64,000 bases of DNA from Neoechinorhynchus agilis (GCA_051530055.1 JBMGUZ010000009.1:1-64000); one strand, 5' to 3'; counted from the stretch's first letter, positions 1 to 10,472 are shown. Notes: generated by a model not told the origin, from the sequence alone. Translations and numbers: made by a program.

Positions 1-603
1 AATCGGTCTACAATGCCTTATCGGAAACAGAAAGTGAGAACGGCCAGAGATCGCGATTTCGCCCACTTCCTATTTCTTTTTAAAATATCAGGCAATGTAA
101 TAAATCGTAGAGGTGTAGAGGACAGGGTTTTGCGAAATTGAGGTCAGGATAGCCTATAAGGCAGGATGCGTTAGTTGTGTTCTTTAAGATGTGAGTAAAG
201 CACACAAGAACGTGCTGACTGAAGAGCACGATTAGTCACAGCGTTGACAGTGTGCTGGTGGAAAGATTCGTATGTGGCGGCGGCGGTGGAACAGCGACTT
301 TTTTTACAACGGTAAGGAAAAACGCTTGGATCGATATGTGCGCATTCAATGAAAATTAGTGTTAATTTAAACAAAAAAATTAGAGGATTCACTTTAACAA
401 TAGAAGAAAAAACTCTAGCGGTTTACGCTTACAAAAACTACAATAAATAGACGATTTTCCTCTTATCGCAAACACTAATACGATGGCGGATTTTCGCTTC
501 GTTCGTTTTAAGATATAAATTTAAAGCAGGTTCGCTAGAAACATTTAATGAGGATTGTATAAAGAGCAAAAAAATTCCAAAAAATATTGCAGGTACCCCT
601 TTT
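1..603. other. AT-rich non-coding flank
   Basis: No gene is supported here. Short open frames exist on the minus strand but show no domain, signal peptide or splice structure. The tandem repeat that follows begins near 604. Confidence 0.5.
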
Positions 604-2483
604 TTGTTATTAAGTATTTTGATGAGACCTAAATAACGGAAAGGTTCGATTTTCTGATAATGAATTAACGGCGGCGAATCAAGTGATCGAGAAATTAAAA
701 GACGGAAATAAACTCAGTGCGAATTTTTATTAAAAAACTTAAAAGAAGGATTTTCAATATAAAATATCGCAGTACTTTTTAAAAAAAGAATGTAAGTGCA
801 AAAAGTTATTATTGAGAATTTAACTCGACGTCTAAAATGAGAGATATGATGTTCGATTTTATCATCATCTTCATTGAAATTTAACGCATTAAAGGATTTA
901 AACTTCAAGAAAAACATTTGGAGCATAGAAATTTACGTTCAAAAGCACAAATCAATAATTGAGAGTTAATTTCAATTTCCTGCCATAATAAAAACATGAA
1001 TTATTCAGTTTTGAAACATTTATTAAGTATTTTGATGAGACCTAAATAACGGAAAGGTTCGATTTTCTGAGAATGAATGTACGGCGGCGAATCAAGTGAT
1101 CGAGAAATAAGAAGACGTAAATAAACTCAGATCGAATTTTTATTAAAAAACTTAAAAGAAGGATTTTCAATATAAAATATCGCAGGGCTTCTTAAAAAAT
1201 GAATGTAAGTTCAAAAAGTTATTATTGAGAATTTAACTCGACGTCTAAAATGAGAGATGTGATGTTCGATTTTATCATCATCTTCATTGAAATCTAACGA
1301 ATTAAAAGGTTTAAACTTCAAGAAAACTATTTCGAGCATAGAAATTTACGCTCAAAAGCACGAATTAATAAGGGAGACGAAAAAAATGCAAGATCGTTAA
1401 TTTCAATTTTCCGCCATAATAAAATCATGAATTATTCAGTTTTAAACCATTTATTAAGTATTTCGATAAGACCAAAATAACGGAAAGGTTAGATTTTCTG
1501 AGAATGAATGTACGGCGGCGAATCAAGTGATCGAGAAATAAGAAGACGTAAATAAACTCAGATCGAATTTTTATTAAAAAACTTAAAAGAAGGATTTTCA
1601 ATATAAAATATCGCAGTGCTTCTTAAAAAAAGAATGTAAGTTCAAAAAGTTATTATTGAGAATTTAACTCGACGTCTAAAATGAGAGATATGATGTTCGA
1701 TTTTATCATCATCTTCATTGAAATCTAACGAATTAAAAGGTTTAAACTTCAAGAAAACCATTTGGAGCATAGAAATTTACGTTCAAAAGCACGAATTAAT
1801 AAGGGAGACGAAAAAAATGCAAGATCGTTAATTTCAATTTTCCGCCATAATAAAATCATGAATTATTCAGTTTTAAACCATTTATTAAGTATTTCGATAA
1901 GACCAAAATAACGGAAAGGTTAGATTTTCTGAGAATGAATGTACGGCGGCGAATCAAGTGATCGAGAAATAAGAAGACGTAAATAAACTCAGATCGAATT
2001 TTTATTAAAAAACTTAAAAGAAGGATTTTCAATATAAAATATCGCAGGGCTTCTTAAAAAGCGAATGTAAGTTCAAAAAGTTATTATTGAGAATTTAACT
2101 CGACGTCTAAAATGAGAGATATGATGTTCGATTTTATCATCATCTTCATTGAAATTTAACGCATTAAAGGATTTAAACTTCAAGAAAACCATTTGGAGCA
2201 TAGAAATTTACGTTCAAAAGCACAAATCAATAATTGAGAGTTAATTTCAATTTTCCGCCATAATAAAATCATGAATTATTCAGTTTTGAAACATTTATTA
2301 AGTATTTTGATGAGACCTAAATAACGGAAAGGTTAGATTTTCTGAGAATGAATTAACGGCGGCGAATCAAGTGATCGAGAAATTAAAGGACGTAAATAAA
2401 CTCAGATCGAATTTTTATAAAATAACTTAAAAGAAGGATTTTCAATATAAAATATCGCAGTACTTCTTAAAAAAACGAATGTC
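604..2483. repeat. Tandem repeat, about 4.5 units of 414 or 431 bp
   Basis: A segment containing the landmark CGGCGGCGAATC recurs at 669, 1082, 1513, 1944 and 2358, giving spacings of 413, 431, 431 and 414 bases. The two lengths differ by a short block (GGGAGACGAAAAAAATGC) present near 1372 and 1803 and absent from the other units. Units are AT-rich, highly similar, and carry no conserved long reading frame. The last unit breaks off near 2483. It looks like a small satellite or a tandemly duplicated non-coding segment; I do not recognise the family. Confidence 0.85.
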
Positions 2484-3115
2484 AGATACAAATCGACTAC
2501 AGGAACTACTAAAAGGTTACAAGTTCAAAAAGTTCCAAAATGCGAGCGATTTGAAAAATTCTGATAATGCTAACAAAGTTTGCTCTTTGATTTCAGAATA
2601 AAAATTGTTGAATTCATTGTTTATTGATACTAAAGGATTATTGCTTTTTGTCCCCAGTCAAACCTGTTGTAAAGTATACAGACTGAAGTTTATCGCTCTC
2701 GCTATGATTTTGGAATGTACTCTAAAACTAAATAATTTAAATAAGTGGTTCCATAAATATAAAAAATGAAAACAACGTAAAAAATTAATTTTTGGACATA
2801 GCTTCAAGGCAACGAGATAAAAAAATTAAACCTTCAGCATTAAATGAAGCAAATAAAAAGAGTTCTTTATCGTTCCATTAACGCTACGATTGTTCAAAAT
2901 CTGGCAATGAAAGATTTTTATCGTTTGTTGGTTGAACCTTTATATTGTAAATATTCTTTCGAGTAAATCAAATGGTTTAGTTAGCGCGCCAATTCAAATA
3001 ATTCGTGATTTTTATACTCCATAAATAATTAAAATTTTATGAGATTCTGACGTTCGTCGTTCTTTCCCTCAAAAATATAAACTTTATGAACATTGTAAAG
3101 AAATTATTCATTATA
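2484..3115. other. Non-coding, nothing recognised
   Basis: AT-rich sequence with no supported gene, RNA or repeat. Confidence 0.4.
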
Positions 3116-3276
3116 GTTTCAATTTCAATTTGCGATGTTTAATTCAGAAAATAGATTTATCTTAAAAAAATTTTCGTAAACACAAAACAATTGACTGAAG
3201 AAGGCCAACGAAAAGGCTGAAAATTTTCAAGATAAATCTATTTTTCTGAATCAAACATCGCTAATTGAAACTGAAA
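3116..3276 (+). repeat. Fold-back element, inverted arms of about 48 bp
   Basis: The left arm starts GTTTCAATTTCAATTTGCGATG at 3116 and the right arm, ending at 3276, is its near-perfect reverse complement (arms about 3116-3164 and 3228-3276). The loop holds a hammerhead-like core (3195-3222, separate entry). A MITE-like or retrozyme-like origin is possible; no coding capacity is seen. Confidence 0.75.
3195..3222 (+). ncRNA. Hammerhead-ribozyme-like core in fold-back element
   Basis: CTGAAGA (3195-3201) fits the hammerhead box CUGANGA. It is followed by a small stem (GGCC pairing with GGCU) and then GAAA at 3219-3222, the spacing expected of stem II. The fold-back arms could supply an outer helix. 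The same core, with a better stem, occurs at 58109. Hammerhead motifs are known in Penelope-like elements and retrozymes. A cleavage site (UH) and stem III are not convincing by eye, so this may be a relic. Confidence 0.45.
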
Positions 3277-3757
3277 CTTTATGAATATTAATGTTTCGAT
3301 GAAAGTCTTCGCGGGGAAAACGTCCTAAGCAAACATTTTATCATGGTCAAAAATGCGTGTGTAACTTTATAATTGAAAAAATGATTTTCAAAAGTATTTT
3401 AGTCGATATGAAGTTTCCAATGAGATTTCTAGGCTTCGTTTCGCTAACGCCTTTTATACAATCGGATGCCCAAGCAAAAATGATTAACCAGACAACGATT
3501 GTTTTCATGCGAAAATAAATAGCCTACTAGAAATATTCACAAAATTTCGAGTTTCAAACCTTTTCGCTTATGTCAGCTGGTAAGACGGTTATTTTAATTC
3601 CCTTACTCTCGGCTATTCCATAAAAATTAATCAATAAATTATTGGAATTATTAGCATGCAATCAACGCAAATTCGACTATTATTAGTGATTTTGCAACGT
3701 ACAAATCTTTGGCACGCTTTGCCTCAAACTTTGTACGGTGATTTATAGTTAAGATAA
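3277..3757. other. Non-coding, nothing recognised
   Basis: AT-rich; no gene or repeat that I can support. Confidence 0.4.
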
Positions 3758-3899
3758 TTGCCGTTCTACTGTTACCATTGGCCAAATACCGTTATAAAAT
3801 TTTCATCCGACAATCAAAACGCCTCTCAACCCTACCGTCACAAATTTTACCACATTTTATTCCCCATTTCACAAGAAAATCGCAATCCTAATTGCTTTC

Positions 3900-4325
3900 A
3901 TTCTCCCTCGACCTCGCAACTCCCTCTGTCCCTTTTTCTATACTGCCTAATCTTCTCGGATATCATAAATTGAAATGAACCTGAGGAAACATTCAACCTC
4001 AAAACTCTCCTGTAAACAATATCCGCCCACTAGAACGGACATCATCGACAGGATATTCCCACCTGACCGAACCGGGAGTGGATGACGAATCCGGAATCTG
4101 GAACGGATTATGGATCCGGAATGTGGATGGCGGATCCGGGATTTTTATTAGATGATGGATCGGAATGTAAATGATTGATCCGGAGGAGGTCGAGGACGGC
4201 GTCGACGATTTCTTGAATAAAACCGGGAACTCGAGTGTTTATGAAGACCCAAAGGTACATGGTACAACTCGTGTTAATTAACAAACAAATAAACGTGTTA
4301 TTTTTATACCTTTATACAAGCGTTG
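3900..4325 (+). mobile_element. LINE 3' end remnant
   Basis: Around 4230-4310 the sequence reads TTATGAAGACCCAAAGGTAC and then ends with an AATAAACGTGTTATTTTTATA-like tail. This is a diverged version of the 3' region of the plus-strand LINE at 26193-28417 (TTATGAGGACCCAAAGGTAC, then AATAAAGGTGTTATTATTAT). The preceding stretch also shares the 'gatattcccacc...' theme of that 3' region. No reverse-transcriptase sequence remains, so this is a 5'-truncated old copy. Confidence 0.5.
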
Positions 4326-4497
4326 TGAATCTCAAATACTTTTCTACAATACGGTTTTTTTAAGACTAATTAATATCTCTGTATTCTTATTGGTCAATCT
4401 CTAAAAAAGCGCAGATTCACCTACTTTCCAGTATTTTTACTCCTATGATCACTAAAAATTTGTTGCACGTTGGTTTTTATGATGCAAACAAAACTCA

Positions 4498-5289
4498 ATG
4501 GCTCTAAAGCGCGAAAAACCAATCGACAATAAGAAAAATGGAAAATCTAGAAAGCGATCAAAACGGAACAATAATCGCGGTCCAACGACAAACCATTTGA
4601 TTAAGCTCCGAAATCAAGTTCGTGACTTTTTCAACAATCTGAACAAGGAAAAAGATGTTGAAAAATCTCAATCAACACAATCAGATTCAAATTCTCCAAG
4701 CCTAAAAATTCAAATATCGCAAAACACTTCTAGAAAAAATAAGCGAAAAATGTCTCGGAGTCGATCACGAATATTTACTCACGCTCACAATTCAGCCTTT
4801 ACTAAAAACTCTCGGCGACATTCAAAGATTGTCATAGACATGTTCGAGGAAGAAGAGCTTAAAGAAAGACTTACTGAACTCGTGAAAGTCGTTAATTGTC
4901 ACGATCAGGAGATTGAAAGTCGACGAAAGGAAATGGATTTCTTGGTTGATGCGGTATCCTCTTTAAGAGTAAACTCAAATATTTCAATCAGCGAAAAAGT
5001 GATCGAAAAGACGAGAAACGATTCAAAAAAACCAATTTATCGATCTAAGACAGATAAAAGAAATTGTTTAGGTCTATTAAGTTCAAAATTGAACGAACAA
5101 GATAAAAGTCGTTTAACTGGGATCGAGGATTCCTTTAGAGAACATGAGCTATTCGATCGGCTCTCGACCCTTACAATTCAAGATACTACTGAGAAGCACC
5201 AACTCGAACAAAAGAAGAGGGAAATTGAACTTTTAACGGAGACATTGTCTATGTTTAGCATTAAATCGGACAATAAAAATAAAGGCTGA
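4498..5289 (+). CDS. Basic coiled-coil protein with internal 40-residue repeat, unknown function
   Basis: A single open frame of 263 codons starts at the first ATG after stops in all upstream frames. I do not recognise the family. Residues 1-110 are rich in Lys, Arg, Ser and Asn (for example RKRSKRNNNR), suggesting a nuclear or nucleic-acid-associated protein. Two segments, residues 121-160 and 218-257, align over 40 positions without a gap (LKERLTEL against LFDRLSTL; ESRRKEMDFL against EQKKREIELL). Both look like short amphipathic helices. The gene lies just upstream of the forkhead frame on the same strand. No introns are evident, so it may be a retrocopy, a single-exon gene or one large exon of a longer gene. 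Confidence 0.55.
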   Translation: MALKREKPIDNKKNGKSRKRSKRNNNRGPTTNHLIKLRNQVRDFFNNLNKEKDVEKSQSTQSDSNSPSLKIQISQNTSRKNKRKMSRSRSRIFTHAHNSAFTKNSRRHSKIVIDMFEEEELKERLTELVKVVNCHDQEIESRRKEMDFLVDAVSSLRVNSNISISEKVIEKTRNDSKKPIYRSKTDKRNCLGLLSSKLNEQDKSRLTGIEDSFREHELFDRLSTLTIQDTTEKHQLEQKKREIELLTETLSMFSIKSDNKNKG

Positions 5290-5970
5290 ATAACATCTTG
5301 TGATTTAACACCCGGAACACAATGAAATCAATCACCACAAAAATAACGCTATTTGTAAAATCAGTAATTTTTGCCCGTTATAAATACTTTTACTATTTTT
5401 TAACTAATTAATAAGAAAGGAAGTGGTTAAGCTTTTAGTAATTAAAAAAATGCAATATTATAAAATTAAAGTATTGCAAAATAGCGACCAAAGGAGCCCA
5501 CAATTGGGAAAACGTGTCACGCGATAATACATTCCGTATATGACAAAAATTTTTCAAAAAAAATATTTGAATTTGAAATTTTAAATTAAACAAAAAAAGC
5601 CATTTCCCCAAGCAACGCATGCAATCTTATCATGAAGAATTTTCGGCCGATTATTTCTTTCAATATTAATTTCAGTTTGAAGTTATGAACATACTTTTCG
5701 AATGCGTTGTTCCCCTTTGGGTCAATACATTCATTGGCTTCTTTATTATTGCAAAATGGTATTTGTAAATGTCCAGTAAATTGTAGCTATTTAAACCGAG
5801 GAAAATTGTCGTCAAAAAGACAATATGACTGCACATTGGTTAACTTTCACGCTTCAAATCATTAAGGCTATCTTGATAATAAAAAATTCAATTCATTGTG
5901 TATCAATATAGAAAGTACAGTTTGAACTATGCTTTCGAATAAAAAAAGATGGGTTTAGAGAATCGAATCT
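5290..5970. other. Intergenic, nothing recognised
   Basis: AT-rich spacer between two plus-strand reading frames. A possible upstream exon of the forkhead gene could lie here, but no convincing splice pair is visible. Confidence 0.4.
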
Positions 5971-7002
5971 TTGTTAATTAAGTATCTATTCACTGATCTC
6001 GAAATGACCATGAGTAAAAAGGAAGACGAGAAAATTCAACGGAGTAATCCATTGGATTCTGATACTTACAAAGATTTAATCACTATGTCTATCGCAAGCA
6101 GCCTGCACGGTTATCTCACTCAACATGGCATCTATATTTGGATCATCCAAAACTTTGAATACTTCAGACAGCGACAACGGTTTTCTCTTTGCGAACAATC
6201 GAAAAGTGCCACCCGCCACAGTCCCTCCATTAATGAAAAGTTTTATCGGTTTCCACCTACCAATCGTAAAAGACCATCGCTTTGGGCTATAAATCCAAAT
6301 TACAAAAAAGGAATACCGAATAGAAAACGAAGAATTGATTCATTCACAGGAGATCAAGGGGTCGTGGAGGCACGCCGTCCGAAAAATACACCCCATCATT
6401 CGCAGCAATGCGATGCCACTTTCGACCTTCAAAATAATCCATTCATAAACAATCCGACGAACACTAATGGATTCATTTTTAATAGTCCACTAAATGTACC
6501 GCCTGCGGATATAAATGCCGGCATCGGTCAAAATTCTTTTGCCTATTTCGACAAACAAAACCCGGAATTCGGATTCCAACCGCTTTTAAATGCGTACAAT
6601 TCGACCGCAGTAGCTACAAATCCCCAAGTTTCCACGAATGTGGCAACAAATCCGACTTATGGATATCAAGGTCAACAGTTGGTCCAACAACAGTTTTTCA
6701 ACAATGGACAAGTTCAAAATGCTCAACATTACTCTAATGGCTATCATGGAGGCCAAAGCACTTACCAAAATACTCCACAAACCATGCAATTCTATCAACC
6801 AAATAACGATTTTAATTTCAATCAGCAACAACCTACACAAAACGTACAGATTTCCTCTCAAGACCAATGTGCTCCTCAGAATTATTTAAATGCAAGCGAA
6901 GTGATTAAACGTCAATTTCCAGTCCAAAACGAAGCAAGAGATCAAGCCTTTGAACCTAATAGTAGACCCTCGAACGATCCTCCTTTTACTGAACCAAATT
7001 GA
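5971..7002 (+). CDS. Divergent forkhead (Fox) transcription factor with Gln/Asn-rich tail
   Basis: The 343-codon frame has a forkhead-like region at about residues 26-112. Its helices read DLITMSIASS (usual YxxLIxMAIxxS), LTQHGIYIWIIQNFEYFR (usual LTLSGIYxFIxxxFPYYR), SATRHSPSINEKF (usual NSIRHNLSLNxCF) and then SLWAINPNY (usual WTLDPD). The recognition-helix Arg-His pair is kept, but the usual Asn before it and the leading PPYSY box are altered. A basic cluster NRKRR (117-121) follows, as in Fox nuclear signals. Residues about 140-343 are rich in Gln, Asn, Tyr and Pro, resembling a low-complexity activation region. The start could also be Met14 (MSKKEDEK). Forkhead proteins bind DNA as monomers in the nucleus. 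The subclass cannot be assigned by eye, and degeneration toward a lineage-specific role is inference. Confidence 0.72.
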   Translation: MLIKYLFTDLEMTMSKKEDEKIQRSNPLDSDTYKDLITMSIASSLHGYLTQHGIYIWIIQNFEYFRQRQRFSLCEQSKSATRHSPSINEKFYRFPPTNRKRPSLWAINPNYKKGIPNRKRRIDSFTGDQGVVEARRPKNTPHHSQQCDATFDLQNNPFINNPTNTNGFIFNSPLNVPPADINAGIGQNSFAYFDKQNPEFGFQPLLNAYNSTAVATNPQVSTNVATNPTYGYQGQQLVQQQFFNNGQVQNAQHYSNGYHGGQSTYQNTPQTMQFYQPNNDFNFNQQQPTQNVQISSQDQCAPQNYLNASEVIKRQFPVQNEARDQAFEPNSRPSNDPPFTEPN

Positions 7003-7557
7003 AATCAACGTTTAGAGCAACATTTAGTAGAAGATTGCATATTCCAAGTGCAATCTTGAGTTGTGCCTCAAATAGTGTTGCGCATCTCTTAGATAAATTA
7101 GATTTAGCGTAAATTTAGTGATTATTGGCGGTTGGGGGATATTATAGCTGAGTTAAATATATGACTGGATTTCACACGGTGATCAATGAGCTCATTTGAA
7201 TGCTACTAACTTTTTCGTACTAGTTTTTGTGATCGTCTATTCCGGTCCTACCAAAAGGATGGTTGCAAAATTTAGACCAAAATGGCGTCCTAAATCTTGG
7301 TATAATTTTTCTTTATTAAAGGATCTAAATTGCACGTTGTGATGCTCCTCTTCGGAGCAGGTTTATAGCAAAGTTCAACGCATTCAACAAGGATATAATT
7401 TAAAAAGAACTAAAAAGTTTAGGTGATCCGTTTTAACGTTAAGAACAATAATTTTGTCGCCTATAATTTTCACCGTTTCATCAATTCCAATCATTCTTCT
7501 TACATATGAAAATAAAATGAGCGTTATTTATTTTGAGGGTTAATAAATTCTATAGAA
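7003..7557. other. Intergenic, nothing recognised
   Basis: AT-rich spacer between the forkhead frame and the acidic protein frame; no supported feature. Confidence 0.4.
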
Positions 7558-7896
7558 TTGAATAAGGAATTAGCTCTTAATCCTTTTCCCGTTAAGCATT
7601 TTGCTTCCTGTGATCAGCAGCAAAAAATGTTCTCAGTGATTCTCGCAACCGATTTTGCACATGATTTATCATCGAATAAAATATCCGAAGAGCTTTCTGA
7701 AACGCATGTTCCTCCGCTGAAATATTTCCCAGATGAAGAAGCCATCCAACTTAATCAATTAGACAACCATTCTGGCACAATTAAAACGGATTCTCTTCAT
7801 TCGGAAAGGTCTATGGATACGCCACGATCAGACATAGGCGATCCACTTCTATATGATCGAATGTTGCTTTGGGGAAAGTGTTCAGCCTTTCATTAG
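7558..7896 (+). CDS. Unknown acidic protein or 3' exon, duplicated near 20.4 kb
   Basis: The frame encodes up to 112 residues and is opened by an ATT/ATG-poor start (TTG-type at 7558), so it is more likely a 3' exon or a shorter protein starting at an internal Met. The C-terminal half (residues about 40-105, including PDEEAIQLNQLDNHSG and MDTPRSDIGDPLLYDR) has a near-identical copy at about 20437-20690. There, one extra T in the run after GAAATATTT shifts the frame. That duplication implies real sequence of interest, but I recognise no family. It is followed directly by duplication unit A. Confidence 0.4.
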   Translation: MNKELALNPFPVKHFASCDQQQKMFSVILATDFAHDLSSNKISEELSETHVPPLKYFPDEEAIQLNQLDNHSGTIKTDSLHSERSMDTPRSDIGDPLLYDRMLLWGKCSAFH

Positions 7897-8019
7897 CTCA
7901 GAATTAACCAAAATTAATTATTATTTACTTGTAAGGAAAAATTAAATAAATCGATATATTCGCTAAAAAATGCCAGGTCAGCTCAGTGGTGATTTTAAGA
8001 GCCATCATTTCCCTAAAAT

Positions 8020-8400
8020 ATGTTTTCTTATGCTCCAAATAAAGGTTCCCCCGCCTTCAATTCTCTCTTACTCATCACATTCGCAACTCGCGCAAGACCT
8101 TTCTTGCACATAAACTCTCCTAATATTCCACTCAACTCTGGTGGGAAAACACGAAAATCTTTCTCCAACCTCTCAAACTCGGACCTCTTTGCTACACTAA
8201 ACTCTATCAATGCGCAACTTTGTGGTTCCCTTAATTTTCTATTCCCAATTGGGCTCTTCGCTTCATTATCCCAGATTTAATTGATCCTCTTACAGCACAC
8301 CTTCTGCAAATCTTCAATCAAAAGATTTCATCCATTCGACGCCCTAATTTGCATCTACGATTCTCTTTTTTATAAATTCGGATTCGAGGTTTCAGAAATT
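8020..8400 (+). mobile_element. LINE fragment inside unit A
   Basis: Translated pieces such as NSNSDLFATLNSIN and RFIIPDLIDP, followed by a short reverse-transcriptase stub (LQIFNQKIS..), match the linker between endonuclease and reverse transcriptase of the LINE family at 22355-25210 and 25215-28417. Relative to unit B, about 165 bp has been lost between the 'LIDPLT' and 'AHLL' segments. The open frame at 8020-8280 is therefore transposon debris, not a host gene. Confidence 0.75.
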
Positions 8401-8552
8401 TAGATAGAATACTTGACGCACAAGTCAAAATTTCTGCTGTTCGCTTTCGAGATAGTGAAAATGTAAATTGGGATAAATCTTTGTTTAAATAAGTTTTAAT
8501 CTTTTACATAAAAACGTTCAAATCGCATAAGATCCCTTTTTTAGATCCACGA

Positions 8553-8897
8553 ATGTCATCGCTGGTCCAATACATTGTTCTAAGGAAAGATTTAAAATGG
8601 CCTGCAGGCGCCCTCATTGCTCAAGCTTGCCACGCTGCTACCGCTGTAATCTTTGAGAACTACGACGATCACTTAACTCTCTCTTATTTGAAAGATATTG
8701 ATAATATGCACAAAATTGTGCTCGAGTGCGACGGCGAAAAGGAGTTGAATAACATTCAACTGTCATTGGCCGAAAGGAACATAAAGTATAAACTCTGGAT
8801 TGAAAAACCTGAAAATCTTGGAACCTGTATAGCACTGAAGCCATATCCTAAAAAAGACGTTAACGATTTGTTTAAGAGCCTTAAACTTTTCAAGTAA
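8553..8897 (+). CDS. PTRHD1: PTRHD1-like putative peptidyl-tRNA hydrolase (copy in unit A)
   Basis: This is an intronless 114-residue protein of the Pth2 fold. The start MSSLVQYIVLRKDLKWPAGA and the motif ALIAQACHAA at residues 20-29 match the PTRHD1 subfamily (VLRGDL...GALIAQGCHAA). The conserved LW(I/V)E(K/Q)PE segment near residues 79-86 and TC(I/L)A follow. Length is close to the family core (human PTRHD1 is 140 residues with a longer N-terminus). Pth2 enzymes release tRNA from stalled peptidyl-tRNA; activity of PTRHD1 itself is not firmly established. The identical protein occurs at 29634-29978 and 62189-62533. It is tail-to-tail with the ML gene. Absence of introns suggests either a naturally single-exon gene or an old retrocopy. 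Confidence 0.9.
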   Translation: MSSLVQYIVLRKDLKWPAGALIAQACHAATAVIFENYDDHLTLSYLKDIDNMHKIVLECDGEKELNNIQLSLAERNIKYKLWIEKPENLGTCIALKPYPKKDVNDLFKSLKLFK

Positions 8898-9579
8898 GCG
8901 TAAATATTATATTTTTGCGAGAACGGGCAGAGCTGTATTTGAATTTAAGCGCAGCAGGAAAATAGAAAGTTCATAAAAAATCTCGAATCGTGCAATACTC
9001 GATTATCTAAGGATTAATCCCAAATACTTTGCTTCTACCAAGATCGTATTAAATTGATTTTGCTCCTTTTCTGCTCTGAGAAGTAAAATAGTTGCCTGAT
9101 ATCTTCGAATAATTGGCAGACCTTTAATGGTTGAGTTTTGGGTGATTTTACAAAGATTCCCTCTCGTCTTTTAATTTTTTTTAAGTAAAACCTTTTTTCC
9201 AAGTTTTACAATGAGGTCAATCTCTTCTGTCATCTATTTTTAATGGTTTGTGCTAGGTAATCCAACAGTAACTTTCCTAAGACTGATAGACGACTGAGTA
9301 TTTTTCTTAGCCTATTGTCTTTTTTATAATTAACATTAGCTGAGAAGTGCATCTTGTTTATTAGTTCACCTTTAAAAACATTAACTGAAACTTTCTAGAA
9401 AAGCTTAAGAAGTCTTTAACATTTTTTGCGAAGACTATCGGTCCAATTGGAAGACAGCGATCGCTTAACCTTGTGATGGATTTTCATTTGCGCTACACGA
9501 GAACGTCTCACAGTTGCATCTCTGACCCTCGCACAAAATAAACTCTATTTTTTGTTTCATGCCACTTGATGATATTCCT

Positions 9580-10139
9580 TTATTGAGCCGAAAGCTCAGT
9601 GTCATACTCATAGCAGAAAAGTGGATGTTCATGAGGACCCACGCTACTTAGCTCATATTTCAGCGTATGTTTTCCCTAAAAGGTTTTTCATGAGTTTCCT
9701 GTTCTAAATATACAAATAAACTTACGACAGGCATGAAAGGCATTATAAGAACGTTATGAACGGAGGTACAATCAGTTTCTTTGCAGTCCACTTTATAATT
9801 TTCAGCTGATGCGGTCCTGGAAATAAGTTCTCCGTTAATAGTCGTGGTCACTTTAAGCTCATAGTTATGATCATGATCTCCATCTGATTTGAATTGTGTG
9901 GTAATAATGATTTTATCGCCATGGACGAGATGGCAAACGCCATCTTTAAGGCAATGGCACGTTTGCAGTTTTACGGATTTCGGACCAAGACCTTAAAAAG
10001 GTCGTTTAGATGTCAACATTTTTATAGATTATCTCGTACCTGCACATGGGCGGATGTGTTCAGTTGTAAGATCTTTTGAGTGGACAGCAGCGGCGTTGCT
10101 GAGAGCCAACACAGAAACGAGCAGGAGAAGGAATTCCAT
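9580..10139 (-). CDS. Secreted ML-domain protein (NPC2/group-2 allergen-like), unit A copy
   Basis: Three exons on the minus strand (10040-10139, 9726-9991, 9580-9675) with GT-AG introns of 48 and 50 nt give 153 residues in one frame. A signal peptide (MEFLLLLVSVLALSNAAA) is followed by an ML-type domain: CHLVHGDKIIITTQF near residues 55-70, TTTINGELI, DCKETDCTSVHNVLIM (the CPL-like strand), and a closing KHTLKYELSS...HPLFCYEYD strand. ML proteins bind lipids or sterols outside the cell or in lysosomes, and are expanded in arthropods. The ligand is unknown here. The stop codon lies inside the poly(A) signal AATAAA (9579-9584 on the plus strand). Matching copies are at 30661-31220 and 60947-61506. 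Confidence 0.85.
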
Positions 10140-10472
10140 GACTACTTAGAAGAAATGTTGCGGACGATTTCAGGTGAGATATTAAGTTCTATTTATATTG
10201 GTGCAACTGACGAAGAAATCATGTCAGTCTTATCGTTCCAGTCAAGATAAACGTGTCAGTTCTTGAAATTGTGGCATGCGTTTAGTACGTGTTCCACTGG
10301 CACAAATAGACCGAGTAAAAATAAATCGTTATATAGATAATCTTAAAGATTATGCCCATCATTGCGCCTTATATGATTGATTCGTTAACTATGAAATAGT
10401 GGGCAAGTTTAGTTGCATTTTACTTTCGAGAAAAATGCTTTTTCCATTTCTAAAAGCGTATTTCTATCACTA

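Larger units (their letters stand above)
7978..10472 (+). repeat. Segmental duplication unit A (LINE piece + PTRHD1 + ML gene)
   Basis: This 2.5-kb block is nearly identical to 28987-31553 (unit C), with a constant offset of 21081 across the two genes, and to the inverted unit D. Only scattered single-base differences are visible, for example at the poly-A run near 9992-10010. Homology stops after CTATCACTA at 10472. The upstream side also shares a cassette with unit B (7680-7950 against 20437-20690). Near-identity implies recent duplication. Confidence 0.9.

Noticed and set aside
604-2483. Tandem repeats considered as a CRISPR array
   Set aside because: Units are over 400 bp and contiguous, with no short repeat/spacer pattern, in a eukaryotic context.
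3758-3973. 71-codon open frame
   Set aside because: No domain and it leads into a LINE 3' remnant.
6586-6889. Alternative frames across the Gln/Asn-rich tail of the forkhead gene
   Set aside because: Arise from the repeated CAA/AAT codons of the real frame.
8020-8280. 86-codon open frame as a host gene
   Set aside because: Its translation matches the LINE linker found in the degraded elements at 22-28 kb.
8638-8844. Antisense frame over PTRHD1
   Set aside because: A shadow of the real gene; repeated only because the gene is repeated.
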